Shown in pieces: positions 6,727-15,433 of a stretch of DNA of 64,000 bases. The first letter of the stretch is position 1. The number at the start of each line of letters is the position of its first letter. The notes under the pieces were generated by a model. It did not search any database and was not told where the DNA came from. It was given only the letters and a program-made list of their open reading frames with translations. The position numbers were made by a program, and so were the translations under genes. The stretch comes from Nocardia sp. NBC_00416 (lineage in GTDB: Bacteria > Actinomycetota > Actinomycetes > Mycobacteriales > Mycobacteriaceae), in the NCBI RefSeq assembly GCF_036032445.1, contig NZ_CP107932.1, forward strand, positions 7,308,729-7,372,728, in the 5' to 3' direction.

Positions 6727-8092
6727 CAGAGGAGTGGCCGTCCGACCCTCCGGGGCGCCCTGACTGCTAATTGAGAATTGCGCGCCATGTGCGGTCGCTG
6801 ATTACGGAGATGATGGCGGGGTGTTCCCTCGGGCCGGGACTGTCGTGTTCAGAACTCGGAGGAACGAATGAACCAACAGCGGCCCCGTGCGTGGGCTGGT
6901 GTCGATGCCGGCAAGGGCCACCATTGGGTGGCGGTGGTCGATGAGACCGGTGCGACCCTGTGGTCGAAGAAGATCATCAACGACGAGTCGGCGATCCTGA
7001 CCGCGCTCGGCGAGATCTGCGGCCTGGCCGAAGAAGTCCACTGGGCGGTGGATATCTCGGGGTCTTCCTCGGCGTTGCTGCTGGCGTTGCTCGCCGCTCA
7101 CGGCCATCAGGCCGTCTATGTGCCCGGCCGGACCGTCAACCGCATGTCGGGTGCCTACCGCGGTGAAGCAAAAACCGATGCCCGCGACGCCTACGTCATC
7201 GCTGAAACCGCTCGGCACCGCAACGACTTCACCGCGATCGAGGTGCCGGCCCAGCTCGCTGCCGACCTGGCGTTGCTGACTGCCTACCGCACCGACCTGG
7301 TGGCCGATCGGGTCCGGATGATCAACCGGCTGCGGGACGTGTTGACCAGCATTTTCCCCGCTCTGGAACGGGCTTTCGACTACAACAGCCACAAGGGCGC
7401 GCTGGTCTTGCTGACCGGCTATCAGACTCCGGCCGCGATCCGACGGCGCGGCCGGACCCGGCTCACGGCCTGGCTGGCCAACCGCAGTGTCCGCGCCGCG
7501 GACACCGTTGCCGACACCGCCGTGCAAGCGGCTCAGGCCCAGCACACCACACTGCCCGGCGAGGACGCCGCCGGGCAGATCGTCGCAGACCTGGCCAAGC
7601 AGATCCTCGCCCTGGACGACCGGCTCAAGCAGCTCGACAGCCAGATCCGTGAGATATTCCACGGTCATCCGCAAGCCGCGATCATCGAGTCCCTGCCGGG
7701 AATCGGGCCGATCCTGGGTGCGGAGCTGGTTGTCGCCGCCGGTGATCTGTCCAATTACACCGATGCCGGGCACCTGGCGTCGGCCGCCGGGCTGGTCCCG
7801 GTCCCCCGTGACTCGGGCCGGCGGACCGGCAATCTGCACCGGCCCAAACGGTACAGTCGCCGCTTGCGGCGGGTGTTCTACATGTCGGCCCAGACCAGCA
7901 TCATCCGCGACGGACCCAACCGCGACTTCTACCTGAAGAAACGCGCCGAGGGATGCAAGCACGTCCAAGCCATCATCGCCCTGGCCCGCCGACGAGTCGG
8001 TGTCCTGTGGGCACTGCTGCGCGACAACCGCGAATTCACCCCCGTCCCACCGGTCGCGCTCGCAGCTTGACTTCCTCATTGAGACTCCTCTG
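6727..8092 (+). mobile_element. IS110-family insertion sequence (IS1111-like) between tetR and its exporter
   Basis: The element contains one transposase gene. A 9-bp inverted repeat (CAGAGGAGT at 6727-6735, ACTCCTCTG at 8084-8092) brackets it. IS110 elements usually lack terminal inverted repeats, but the IS1111 subgroup has short subterminal ones, so the true ends may lie a few bases outside. No target duplication is visible, as expected for the family. Confidence 0.7.
6868..8070 (+). CDS. IS110-family DEDD transposase
   Basis: The 400-residue protein has the N-terminal DEDD RuvC-like domain (GVDAGKGHHWVAVVDE, then WAVDISGSSS, then AKTDARDAYVIAETAR) and the C-terminal Transposase_20 domain (ESLPGIGPILGAELVVAAGD, with ASAAGLVPVPRDSG). 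It appears intact and potentially active. ATG start with GGAGG 6 bp upstream. IS110 enzymes work through a site-specific recombination-like mechanism; some use a bridge RNA from the noncoding end of the element. Confidence 0.95.
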   Translation: MNQQRPRAWAGVDAGKGHHWVAVVDETGATLWSKKIINDESAILTALGEICGLAEEVHWAVDISGSSSALLLALLAAHGHQAVYVPGRTVNRMSGAYRGEAKTDARDAYVIAETARHRNDFTAIEVPAQLAADLALLTAYRTDLVADRVRMINRLRDVLTSIFPALERAFDYNSHKGALVLLTGYQTPAAIRRRGRTRLTAWLANRSVRAADTVADTAVQAAQAQHTTLPGEDAAGQIVADLAKQILALDDRLKQLDSQIREIFHGHPQAAIIESLPGIGPILGAELVVAAGDLSNYTDAGHLASAAGLVPVPRDSGRRTGNLHRPKRYSRRLRRVFYMSAQTSIIRDGPNRDFYLKKRAEGCKHVQAIIALARRRVGVLWALLRDNREFTPVPPVALAA

Positions 8093-8115
8093 CATCCCTG
8101 ACGTCCTTGACGTCC

Positions 8116-8168
8116 TTGACATGTTATCAGTCAATGCATACCGTAAGAACGACTTAGTTATCAGTCGA
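8116..8168 (+). promoter_or_regulatory. Promoter and paired TetR operators of the MFS exporter
   Basis: TTGACA (8116-8121) and TACCGT (8139-8144) are 17 bp apart. Two dyads share the core GTTATCAGTC: TTGACATGTTATCAGTCAA (8116-8134) overlies the -35 box and CGACTTAGTTATCAGTCG (8150-8167) lies downstream. The spacing of 34 bp between cores fits two TetR dimers. A tandem 9-bp repeat TGACGTCCT (8099-8116) lies just upstream. Confidence 0.65.
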
Positions 8169-8186
8169 TTACAACAAGGACTGGAC

Positions 8187-9635
8187 ATGACCGAAATACT
8201 GAACCCGCCCGAGACGGTCTCGTCCCCGGCGCGGTCGGCCGCCGAGACCGTCTCTCGCATCACACCGCCTCGCCGTCCGCTGGCAGCCGTGCTCGCCGCG
8301 GTCGGAATCCCGATGTTCATGGTCACGCTCGACAATCTGGTGGTCACCAACGCGCTCCCGGTGATCCGCACCGAACTGAACGCCTCGCTCAGCGACCTGC
8401 AATGGTTCGTCAACGCCTACACCCTGTCCTTCGCCGCCCTGCTGCTCACGGCCTCCGCGCTGGGCGACCGGCTGGGGCGCCGCCGCGTCTTCGTGGCCGG
8501 AATCGCCCTGTTCACGGTCGCCTCGGCCGCCTGTGCGGTCGCGAACGACCCGGGGATGCTGGTCGCCGCCCGGGTGCTGCAGGGCTTCGGCGGCGCCGCG
8601 GTGATGCCGCTGTCGCTGACCCTGCTCTCCGACGCGGTCCCGGAACGGATGCGCAGCGCGGCCATCGGCATCTGGGGCGGTATCTCGGGTCTCGGGGTCG
8701 CGGTCGGTCCGCTACTCGGCGGAGCGGTCGTGGATGGGTTGAACTGGCACTGGATCTTCTGGATCAATGTGCCGATCGGGATCCTGGTGCTGCCCCTGGT
8801 GCTCTGGACCCTGCGCGACTCACGCGGCGGTGGCGGCCGGCTCGATCCGCTCGGGCTCGTTCTCAGCTCGGCCGGGGTGCTGGCGATCGTCTGGGGCGTG
8901 GTGCACGGCGCCGACGACGGCTGGACCTCGCCCGGTGTACTGACGGCCCTGCTCGGCGGTGTGATCCTGCTGGGCGGCCTCATCGCCTGGGAACATCGGG
9001 CCGCGGCCCCCATGCTGGCGCCCCGGTTGTTCCGGGTCCGCGCCTTCAGCGTCGCCAATGTGGTGGCCTTCGCCTTCTCCATCGGCGTTTTCGGGTCGAT
9101 CTTCCTGCTCGCCCAGTTCTTCCAGGTCGTGCAGGGCTACACCCCCCTCGAATCCGGGATCCGCACCATGCCGTGGACCATGGCGCCGATGGTGGTGGCG
9201 CCCCTGGCGGGCCTGGTGATCGACCGGGTCGGGGCCCGGATCCTGCTCGTGACCGGGCAGGTGCTGCTGGCGGTGGCGCTGGGCTGGATGGCGGCGATCA
9301 CCACGGTCGACATCGCCTACAGCACGTTCGTCCCGCCGCTGCTGCTCGCGGGGGTAGGGATGGGGCTGACCTTCGCGCCGCTGGCGACCGTGGTGATGGC
9401 GGCGGCGCCCGAAACGTATCGGTCGGTGGCCTCGGGGACGAACAACACCGTGCGGGAGGTCGGGGTGGCCATGGGCATCGCGGTCCTCGCCTCGGTGTTC
9501 GCCTCGTACGGCGCTTACACCGACCCGCAGAGCTACGTGGACGGACTGGTGCCGGCCGTATGGGTCGGCGCGGGAATCGTCGCGGTCGGGGCGGTGGCCG
9601 CGGCGCTGCTGCCCGGGCGGGTCCGGCACGGCTGA
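8187..9635 (+). CDS. MFS drug exporter, DHA2 (14-TM, EmrB/QacA) family
   Basis: A 482-residue integral membrane protein predicted to export drugs by proton antiport. Signatures include MVTLDNLVVTNALPVI (motif D1), LLLTASALGDRLGRRRVFVAG (motif A), and ARVLQGFGGAAVMPLSL with ISGLGVAVGPLLGGAVVDGLNWHW (motif C) in the antiporter region. About 14 hydrophobic segments are present. The ATG at 8187 has AAGGA upstream; the open frame extends into the IS element but is not coding there. Two TetR-type operators overlap the promoter. Confidence 0.92.
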   Translation: MTEILNPPETVSSPARSAAETVSRITPPRRPLAAVLAAVGIPMFMVTLDNLVVTNALPVIRTELNASLSDLQWFVNAYTLSFAALLLTASALGDRLGRRRVFVAGIALFTVASAACAVANDPGMLVAARVLQGFGGAAVMPLSLTLLSDAVPERMRSAAIGIWGGISGLGVAVGPLLGGAVVDGLNWHWIFWINVPIGILVLPLVLWTLRDSRGGGGRLDPLGLVLSSAGVLAIVWGVVHGADDGWTSPGVLTALLGGVILLGGLIAWEHRAAAPMLAPRLFRVRAFSVANVVAFAFSIGVFGSIFLLAQFFQVVQGYTPLESGIRTMPWTMAPMVVAPLAGLVIDRVGARILLVTGQVLLAVALGWMAAITTVDIAYSTFVPPLLLAGVGMGLTFAPLATVVMAAAPETYRSVASGTNNTVREVGVAMGIAVLASVFASYGAYTDPQSYVDGLVPAVWVGAGIVAVGAVAAALLPGRVRHG

Positions 9636-9649
9636 ACCCGGAACGGATC

Positions 9650-9683
9650 GATCGGCGGCGCGCCTGCGGGCGGGCCGCCGATC
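9650..9683. terminator. Bidirectional terminator between MFS and mannosyltransferase genes
   Basis: Perfect 10-bp arms GATCGGCGGC (9650-9659) and GCCGCCGATC (9674-9683) enclose an inner 4-bp stem (CGCC/GGCG). The structure lies between convergent genes and touches the stop codon of the minus-strand gene. Confidence 0.6.
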
Positions 9684-10971
9684 AGCGTTCGCGGACGGTG
9701 ACCAACGCGTCGGTGCCGCTGGTGGCGGCCCGGTCCGGGAGCAGGCCGCGCTGCCCGCGCCCGGCGGTCGCGTACAGCACCACCAGTAGCAGGCTGAACC
9801 ACACGTATCCGTTGCCGATGAACTGCTGCCACGCCGTCCAGTCCAGCTCCCGGCCGTCGTTACCGGGCAGGTCGCTGTGCTTCGCCAGGACGAACACCAC
9901 CGCGGTCGCCACTGCCGCGGCGTACCAGCCGCGGACCTGCGACCAAGGCCGGGTGGTCGCGTACCCGATCATCGCCAGCAGCGCCGGCGCCACCCACACC
10001 CAGTGATGCGACCAGGAGATCGGCGATACCAGCAGCGCGACCACCGCGTTGACGGCGAGCGCGATCATCGGCGGCGTTCCGGTGCGCCGGATGGCCGCCA
10101 CGGCCACCGCCACCAGCGCGACGGCCGCCAGCAGCCACAGCGCCGTGGCCAGGGTGCCGGTGATCTGGAAGCGGGCCAGTACCGCCTGGATCGATTGGTT
10201 GGTCTGGAACTCCGACCCGCTCAGTCCGCCGACATTGCCGAAACCGCCGAACCAGTAACGCACCGATTCGTCCGGCATCACCGCGAAGCCGATCACCGTG
10301 GCGATCGCACCGCTGATCGCGGCGGTCGCCGCGGCCTTGTAGTCCTTGCGGATCAGGAAGAACAGGACGAACGCCGCCGGAGTCAGCTTGATCGCCGCCG
10401 CGATACCGAGCAGAACCCCGCGTGGCCAGCGGGGATTGCGGGTCAGGCAGTCGGCCGCGACCAGGCCCATCAGCATCAGGTTGACCTGACCGAAATCCAG
10501 GGTCGCCCAGATCGGTTCCAGCAGCAACGCCAGCGGAGTCGCGGTCGCGGTCACTACCAGCGCGAGTTTGCGCTGGTCGTGGCGCGGCCAGAGCTGCCGA
10601 GCCACCAGGAACAGGGTGAGCGCCAGCGCGCCCACCGACACCACCAAATAGGTGACCACCGACGCCGCCCAGGGCAGCAGCGCGTAGATGCCCAGCGCCA
10701 GCGCCGCGAACGGCGGATAGATGAAGGGCAGGCTGATATCGGCGGCCGTTTCCGGCAGGTGTCCGTAGAGGTCGCCGCCGGAGCGCCACTCCTCGACCCC
10801 GAGCCGATAGACCTCGAGGTCGATGTACTCGCCGCTGATGGCGCGGAACGGATCGATCGGGTGCGATATACACACCCACGTCACGATCACCGCCAGAAGC
10901 GGTAGCAGCCAGACCGCCTGCTGGCGGGCACGTCCGGCGAGCGTCTCGGTGCGGGTCAAGGCGTTCGTCAT
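9682..10971 (-). CDS. GT87-type polyprenol-dependent mannosyltransferase (integral membrane)
   Basis: A 429-residue membrane protein with around ten hydrophobic helices. An extracytoplasmic acidic motif (YIDLEVYRLG) follows the first helix. LPFIYPPFAALAL, LDFGQVNLMLMGLVAADC and SPISWSHHWVWVAPALL are hallmark segments of the GT87 (DUF2029) family. In mycolic-acid actinobacteria these enzymes use polyprenyl-phosphate mannose or arabinose to build PIM, lipomannan or arabinan; the acceptor here is unknown. The start at 10971 has no Shine-Dalgarno sequence but has TAAAGT 8 nt upstream, suggesting a leaderless mRNA. Confidence 0.82.
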   Translation of the reverse strand: MTNALTRTETLAGRARQQAVWLLPLLAVIVTWVCISHPIDPFRAISGEYIDLEVYRLGVEEWRSGGDLYGHLPETAADISLPFIYPPFAALALGIYALLPWAASVVTYLVVSVGALALTLFLVARQLWPRHDQRKLALVVTATATPLALLLEPIWATLDFGQVNLMLMGLVAADCLTRNPRWPRGVLLGIAAAIKLTPAAFVLFFLIRKDYKAAATAAISGAIATVIGFAVMPDESVRYWFGGFGNVGGLSGSEFQTNQSIQAVLARFQITGTLATALWLLAAVALVAVAVAAIRRTGTPPMIALAVNAVVALLVSPISWSHHWVWVAPALLAMIGYATTRPWSQVRGWYAAAVATAVVFVLAKHSDLPGNDGRELDWTAWQQFIGNGYVWFSLLLVVLYATAGRGQRGLLPDRAATSGTDALVTVRER

Positions 10972-10979
10972 CGGAGGGG

Positions 10980-10985
10980 ACTTTA
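10980..10985 (-). promoter_or_regulatory. Leaderless -10 element of the mannosyltransferase gene
   Basis: TAAAGT (minus strand) ends 8 nt before the ATG and no Shine-Dalgarno sequence is present. Confidence 0.4.
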
Positions 10986-11138
10986 CCGGTTGAAGGTGTA
11001 CACGTACCGGGCAGTGATGGTCGGGGGATATCGGCGTGAGCCGGATACCGGTCATCGAATACGATTCCACCAGCAGCAATACGGGCACCGGAGCCGACCG
11101 GGTCCGCTCACCGATGCCTAGGGGAGAGACGAGAGACC

Positions 11139-12212
11139 GTGGCCGACGACACCGACGCAGGCGCAGCGACCGGCGAGCAGGAATCCGCGCTCACCGAAGA
11201 AGCCCTGGCCGCCGCGGCGGCGGCCGCCGAGAAAGCCTTCGCGGCCGCCGCCGACCTCGAGGCGCTGGCCGCCGCCAAAACCGAGTACATGGGGGGCCGG
11301 TCGCCGATCGCGTTGGCGCAGCGCTCGCTGGGCTCGCTGCCGAAATCGGAGAAGGCCGACGCCGGCAAACGGGTGAACAAGGCGCGGGCGCGGGTATCGG
11401 AGGCGTTCGAGGAGCGCCAGCGCGCCCTGCTCGCCGAACGCGACGCCGCGGTGCTCGTCGCCGAGGCCATCGACGTCACCTTGCCGGCGAACCGGGGTCC
11501 GGTCGGCGCCCGGCATCCGATCACGGTCATCTCCGAACAGGTCGCCGATGTGTTCGTCGGTATGGGCTGGGAGGTCGCCGAGGGCCCGGAGGTGGAGACC
11601 GAGCATTTCAATTTCGACGCGCTCAACTTCCTGCCCGACCACCCGGCGCGCACCATGCAGGACACCTTCCACATCGCACCGGCGGGTTCGCGGCAGGTGC
11701 TGCGCACCCATACCTCCCCCGTGCAGGTGCGGTCCATGCTCGAGCGCGAACTGCCGATCTATGTGGTGTGCCCGGGCCGCACCTTCCGCACCGACGAACT
11801 GGATGCCACCCATACCCCGGTGTTCTCCCAGGTCGAGGGATTGGCCATCGACAAGGGCCTGACCATGGCGCATCTGCGCGGCACGCTGGACGCGTTCGCG
11901 CGGGCGCTGTTCGGCCCCGACACCACCACCCGGATCCGGCCCAACTACTTCCCGTTCACCGAGCCCTCCGCCGAGGTCGACGTGTGGTTCGCGGACAAGA
12001 AGGGCGGCGCGGGCTGGGTCGAATGGGGCGGCTGCGGCATGGTCAACCCGAAGGTGCTGATCGCCAGCGGTATCGACCCCGACGTGTACAGCGGTTTCGC
12101 CTTCGGGATGGGACTGGAGCGGACCCTGCAGTTCCGCAACGGCATCCCCGATATGCGCGACATCGTCGAGGGTGATGTGCGGTTCACCCTGCCCTTCGGT
12201 ATCCGGTCCTGA
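11139..12212 (+). CDS. pheS: Phenylalanyl-tRNA synthetase alpha subunit
   Basis: The catalytic subunit of the (alpha-beta)2 enzyme that charges tRNA-Phe. The 357-residue product has the N-terminal coiled coil (about residues 20-110), then class II motifs: HPITVISEQVADVFVGMGWEV, motif 2 RTHTSPVQVRSMLE with the PGRTFRTDELDATHTPVFSQVEG loop, and motif 3 GFAFGMGLERTLQFRNGIPDMRD. GTG start. It is followed after 28 bp by pheT in the same operon. No T-box is seen upstream. Confidence 0.97.
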   Translation: MADDTDAGAATGEQESALTEEALAAAAAAAEKAFAAAADLEALAAAKTEYMGGRSPIALAQRSLGSLPKSEKADAGKRVNKARARVSEAFEERQRALLAERDAAVLVAEAIDVTLPANRGPVGARHPITVISEQVADVFVGMGWEVAEGPEVETEHFNFDALNFLPDHPARTMQDTFHIAPAGSRQVLRTHTSPVQVRSMLERELPIYVVCPGRTFRTDELDATHTPVFSQVEGLAIDKGLTMAHLRGTLDAFARALFGPDTTTRIRPNYFPFTEPSAEVDVWFADKKGGAGWVEWGGCGMVNPKVLIASGIDPDVYSGFAFGMGLERTLQFRNGIPDMRDIVEGDVRFTLPFGIRS

Positions 12213-12240
12213 TCTTCCGAGCGAGAGAGCGAACGTCACA

Positions 12241-14742
12241 GTGCGAGTAGCGCAGTCCTGGCTGACCGAAACGATCCGCCGCACCGTCCCCGGCTGGGAG
12301 GTCACACCGGCGGAACTCGATGCCGGATTCGTCCGGGTCGGGCTCGAAGTCGAAGAGCTCGATCAGCTCGAACCGGTGGGCGGGGATGTCGACCGTCCGC
12401 TGGTGGTCGGGCGGGTCGCCGAGATCACCGAACTCACCGAGTTCAAAAAACCGATCCGGTTCTGCAAGGTCGATATCGGCGCGGCCGAACTCCAGGAGAT
12501 CGTCTGCGGCGCAACCAATTTCGCGGTCGGCGATCTGGTCGTCGTGGTGCTGCCCGGCGGTGTGCTGCCGGGTGGTTTCGCGATCTCGTCGCGCAAGACC
12601 TACGGGCATGTCTCCCACGGCATGATCTGCTCGGTCGCCGAACTCGGCATCGGCAAGGACCATTCCGGCATCCTCGTGCTGGAACCCGGTACCGCCGAAC
12701 CCGGCACCGACGCCAATGACCTGCTCGGGCTCGGCGATACGATCATCGAACTCAACATCACCCCCGACCGCGGCTACTGTTTCTCGGTGCGCGGGCTCGC
12801 CCGCGAACTGGCCTGCGGTTTCGATCTCGAATACGCCGACCCGGCAGTGCGCACGCTGGGCGAAGGGCCCGACGCATGGCCGGTGCGGGTGGAACCGGAA
12901 TCGCGGTGCACCCGGTTCGGGGTGCGCCGGGTGACCGGTATCGACCCCGGGGCGGTCAGCCCGTGGTGGTTGCAACGTCGTTTGCTGCTGGCGGGTGTGC
13001 GGCCCATCTCGCCGGCCGTCGACGTGACCAACTATGTGATGCTCGAACTCGGTCAGCCGCTGCACGCCTTCGACGCCGCGAAACTCAGCGGCGGCCTGGT
13101 GGTGCGCCGCGCCCGCGCCGGTGAGACCCTGCGCACGCTCGACGAGGTTGCCCGCGAACTCGACGCCGAGGACGTGGTGATCGCCGACGACACCGGTGTC
13201 GTCTCCCTCGCCGGTGTGATGGGCGGAGCGTCCACCGAGGTGGGCGCGGAATCGACCGATATCGTCCTCGAGGCCGCCACCTGGGATCCGCTGTTCGTCT
13301 ACCGCACCGCACGCCGGCACAAGCTGGTGTCCGAGGCGAGTAAACGCTACGAGCGGGTGGTCGATCCGGAGCTCAACCTGGCCGCACTGGATCGGGCCGC
13401 GACGCTGCTCGCGGAGATCACCGGCGGCACGGTCGAAGCGGCTCTCACCGATATCCGGTTCCCGCTGGATCCGCCGGCACCGATCCGGATGGATATCGAC
13501 CTGCCCGACCGGGTGGCCGGTGTCCCATACGCCCCCGGGACCTCCGCGCGCCGACTCACCCAGATCGGCTGTCAGGTCGAGGTGGCGGTCGACGAGACCA
13601 GCGGCCACGGCCAGCTGGTGGTCACCCCGCCGAGCTGGCGGCCCGACCTCGCGCAGCCCGCCGACCTGGTCGAGGAGGTGCTGCGGCTCGAGGGTCTGGA
13701 ACGGATCCCGCTGGTGTTGCCGCAGGCGCCGGCCGGTCGCGGCCTGACCCCGGTGCAGCGCCGCCGCCGCGCGGTGAGCCGGGCGCTGGCGTTCGCCGGC
13801 TGCGTCGAAGTGCCCCCGCCGGTGTTCCTGCCCGCCGGTGTCTTCGACACCTGGGGCCTGGAGCACGACGATTCCCGTCGCACCACCACCCGGGTGCTGA
13901 ACCCGCTCGATTCGGAGCGTGCCGAACTCGCCACCACGCTGCTGCCGGGACTGTTGGAGGTCGCCGCCCGCAACATCTCGCGCGGCGCCCGTGATCTGGC
14001 GCTGTACGGGATCGCTCAGGTGGTCCTGCCCGGGCCGGACACCAAACCGGTGGAACCGCTCCCGGTGGATCGCCGCCCGACCGCCGCCGAAGTCGGCGAA
14101 CTGCTGGCCTCGTTGCCCGAACAGCCCCAGCATGTGGCGGTGGTGCTCACCGGACGCCGGGAACCCCGCGGGCCGTGGGGTCCGGGCCGCGCGGCCGAGG
14201 CCGCGGACGCCTTCGCGCTCGCCGATGTGATCGCCGAGGCCGCCGGGGTAGCGCTCACTCGCCGTCCGGGCAAGCATCTGCCGTGGCATCCGGGGCGCTG
14301 CGCCGAGCTGACGGTCGACGGCACGGTGATCGGCTATGCGGGTGAACTGCACCCCGGGGTGCTGGAACGCTCCGGTCTGCCGCCGCGGACCTGCGCGCTG
14401 GAACTCGATCTGGACGCGCTGCCGCTGGACGAGTCCCGGCCGGCTCCGGCCATCTCCCCGTTCCCGGCCGTCCTTCAGGACGTATCGGTCAGCGTGACCG
14501 CGGACGTCCCGGCCGCGGCCGTGGAAACCGCGCTGCGCGCCGGCGGCGGTGCGTTGCTCGAGGACATCTCGCTGTTCGACGTCTACGCGGGAGCGCAGGC
14601 CGGCGAGGGTCGTAAATCGTTCACCTACGCGCTGCGTTTCCGCGCGCCCGACCGCACGCTCACCGAGGACGAGGCCAGTGCGGCTCGGGACGCCGCGGTG
14701 GCGGCGGCCTCGGACGCGGTCGGCGCGGTGATCCGTTCGTAG
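12241..14742 (+). CDS. pheT: Phenylalanyl-tRNA synthetase beta subunit
   Basis: The 833-residue subunit recognises tRNA and edits mischarged Tyr-tRNA-Phe. It begins MRVAQSWLTETIRRTVPGWE, then the EMAP/OB domain, B3/B4 editing domain (about residues 200-380, with VDVTNYVMLELGQPLHAFD), B5 domain, the catalytic-like module, and a C-terminal ferredoxin-like anticodon-binding domain (FPAVLQDVSVSVTADV). The GTG at 12241 is chosen over the upstream open frame because it gives the conserved N-terminus. Confidence 0.97.
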   Translation: MRVAQSWLTETIRRTVPGWEVTPAELDAGFVRVGLEVEELDQLEPVGGDVDRPLVVGRVAEITELTEFKKPIRFCKVDIGAAELQEIVCGATNFAVGDLVVVVLPGGVLPGGFAISSRKTYGHVSHGMICSVAELGIGKDHSGILVLEPGTAEPGTDANDLLGLGDTIIELNITPDRGYCFSVRGLARELACGFDLEYADPAVRTLGEGPDAWPVRVEPESRCTRFGVRRVTGIDPGAVSPWWLQRRLLLAGVRPISPAVDVTNYVMLELGQPLHAFDAAKLSGGLVVRRARAGETLRTLDEVARELDAEDVVIADDTGVVSLAGVMGGASTEVGAESTDIVLEAATWDPLFVYRTARRHKLVSEASKRYERVVDPELNLAALDRAATLLAEITGGTVEAALTDIRFPLDPPAPIRMDIDLPDRVAGVPYAPGTSARRLTQIGCQVEVAVDETSGHGQLVVTPPSWRPDLAQPADLVEEVLRLEGLERIPLVLPQAPAGRGLTPVQRRRRAVSRALAFAGCVEVPPPVFLPAGVFDTWGLEHDDSRRTTTRVLNPLDSERAELATTLLPGLLEVAARNISRGARDLALYGIAQVVLPGPDTKPVEPLPVDRRPTAAEVGELLASLPEQPQHVAVVLTGRREPRGPWGPGRAAEAADAFALADVIAEAAGVALTRRPGKHLPWHPGRCAELTVDGTVIGYAGELHPGVLERSGLPPRTCALELDLDALPLDESRPAPAISPFPAVLQDVSVSVTADVPAAAVETALRAGGGALLEDISLFDVYAGAQAGEGRKSFTYALRFRAPDRTLTEDEASAARDAAVAAASDAVGAVIRS

Positions 14743-14813
14743 GAGAACTCGGTGTCCGGCAACAGGCTTGCGGTATGGCCGAACGGCCGGGCCGCACGCC
14801 GTAGGGTGTTCCT

Positions 14814-15326
14814 ATGAGTGAACCGAGCGCAGGCGATCCGGGCGCGCTCGCCGCGCGGCTGGCGGTCCTACCCGACGAGCAGTTGCTGGCGGTGCTGGTC
14901 GTCGCCACGGCGGGCCGGGAAAACCTGGCCCCCCTGTACGAGGCCGCCACGAGACTGCTGTCCGAAACCGGGCAGAGCGCACCGGCATCCGGTGTGATTC
15001 CCGGCACTCCGGTCGGTGGCGGCTATGGCACCGCGCCCGATCTCGATTCGTCGGCGCAGGTCGGTGGCGGTATCGGCACCGGGGCCGGACAACATCCCGG
15101 CGCAGGCGGCGGGGCGGGCGGCTACACCGGCTCCGGTGTGCCGACGTTCGGTTCCGTTCGCGATAAGGTCGAGCGGCGTATCGGCACCGCGTTCGGCGCC
15201 CGGGCACTCGATCGGCAGAGCCGGGCCGGGCGCGGCGCCGATCAACAGTGGGAAGCGCGTGAACAGGCCGCGCGGGAACGTCTGGAACAGATCCGCACCT
15301 CCCTGCACGAGGGCGAAGGGTCCTGA
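14814..15326 (+). CDS. Unrecognised protein with Gly-rich central region
   Basis: A 170-residue protein not assigned to a family. Residues 1-60 look helical (LAARLAVLPDEQLLAVLVVATAGRE), residues 65-115 are a Gly/Ser-rich linker, and the C-terminus is a charged helix (EAREQAARERLEQIRTS). No signal peptide or membrane segment. TAGGGT lies exactly 6 nt before the ATG, giving a leaderless promoter separate from pheST. Cytoplasmic location is likely. Confidence 0.7.
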   Translation: MSEPSAGDPGALAARLAVLPDEQLLAVLVVATAGRENLAPLYEAATRLLSETGQSAPASGVIPGTPVGGGYGTAPDLDSSAQVGGGIGTGAGQHPGAGGGAGGYTGSGVPTFGSVRDKVERRIGTAFGARALDRQSRAGRGADQQWEAREQAARERLEQIRTSLHEGEGS

Positions 15327-15433
15327 TCCCGCCCGGCCCGCGCCGGAGTGACAAGGGATGGACCCGTGATGCGATACCTCGGCCTTCGCCGCGGCCTCAG
15401 CCGACCGTATGAAGCCGCTCCGAAGGAGAACCG

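Noticed and set aside
10986..11138. Possible T-box riboswitch or Phe leader peptide before pheS
   Set aside because: No specifier loop, T-box GGTGG core or Phe-rich short ORF is visible.
12184..14352. 722-codon open frame antisense to pheT
   Set aside because: It is a high-GC shadow frame; the opposite strand encodes an unmistakable PheT and the antisense product has no recognisable domain.
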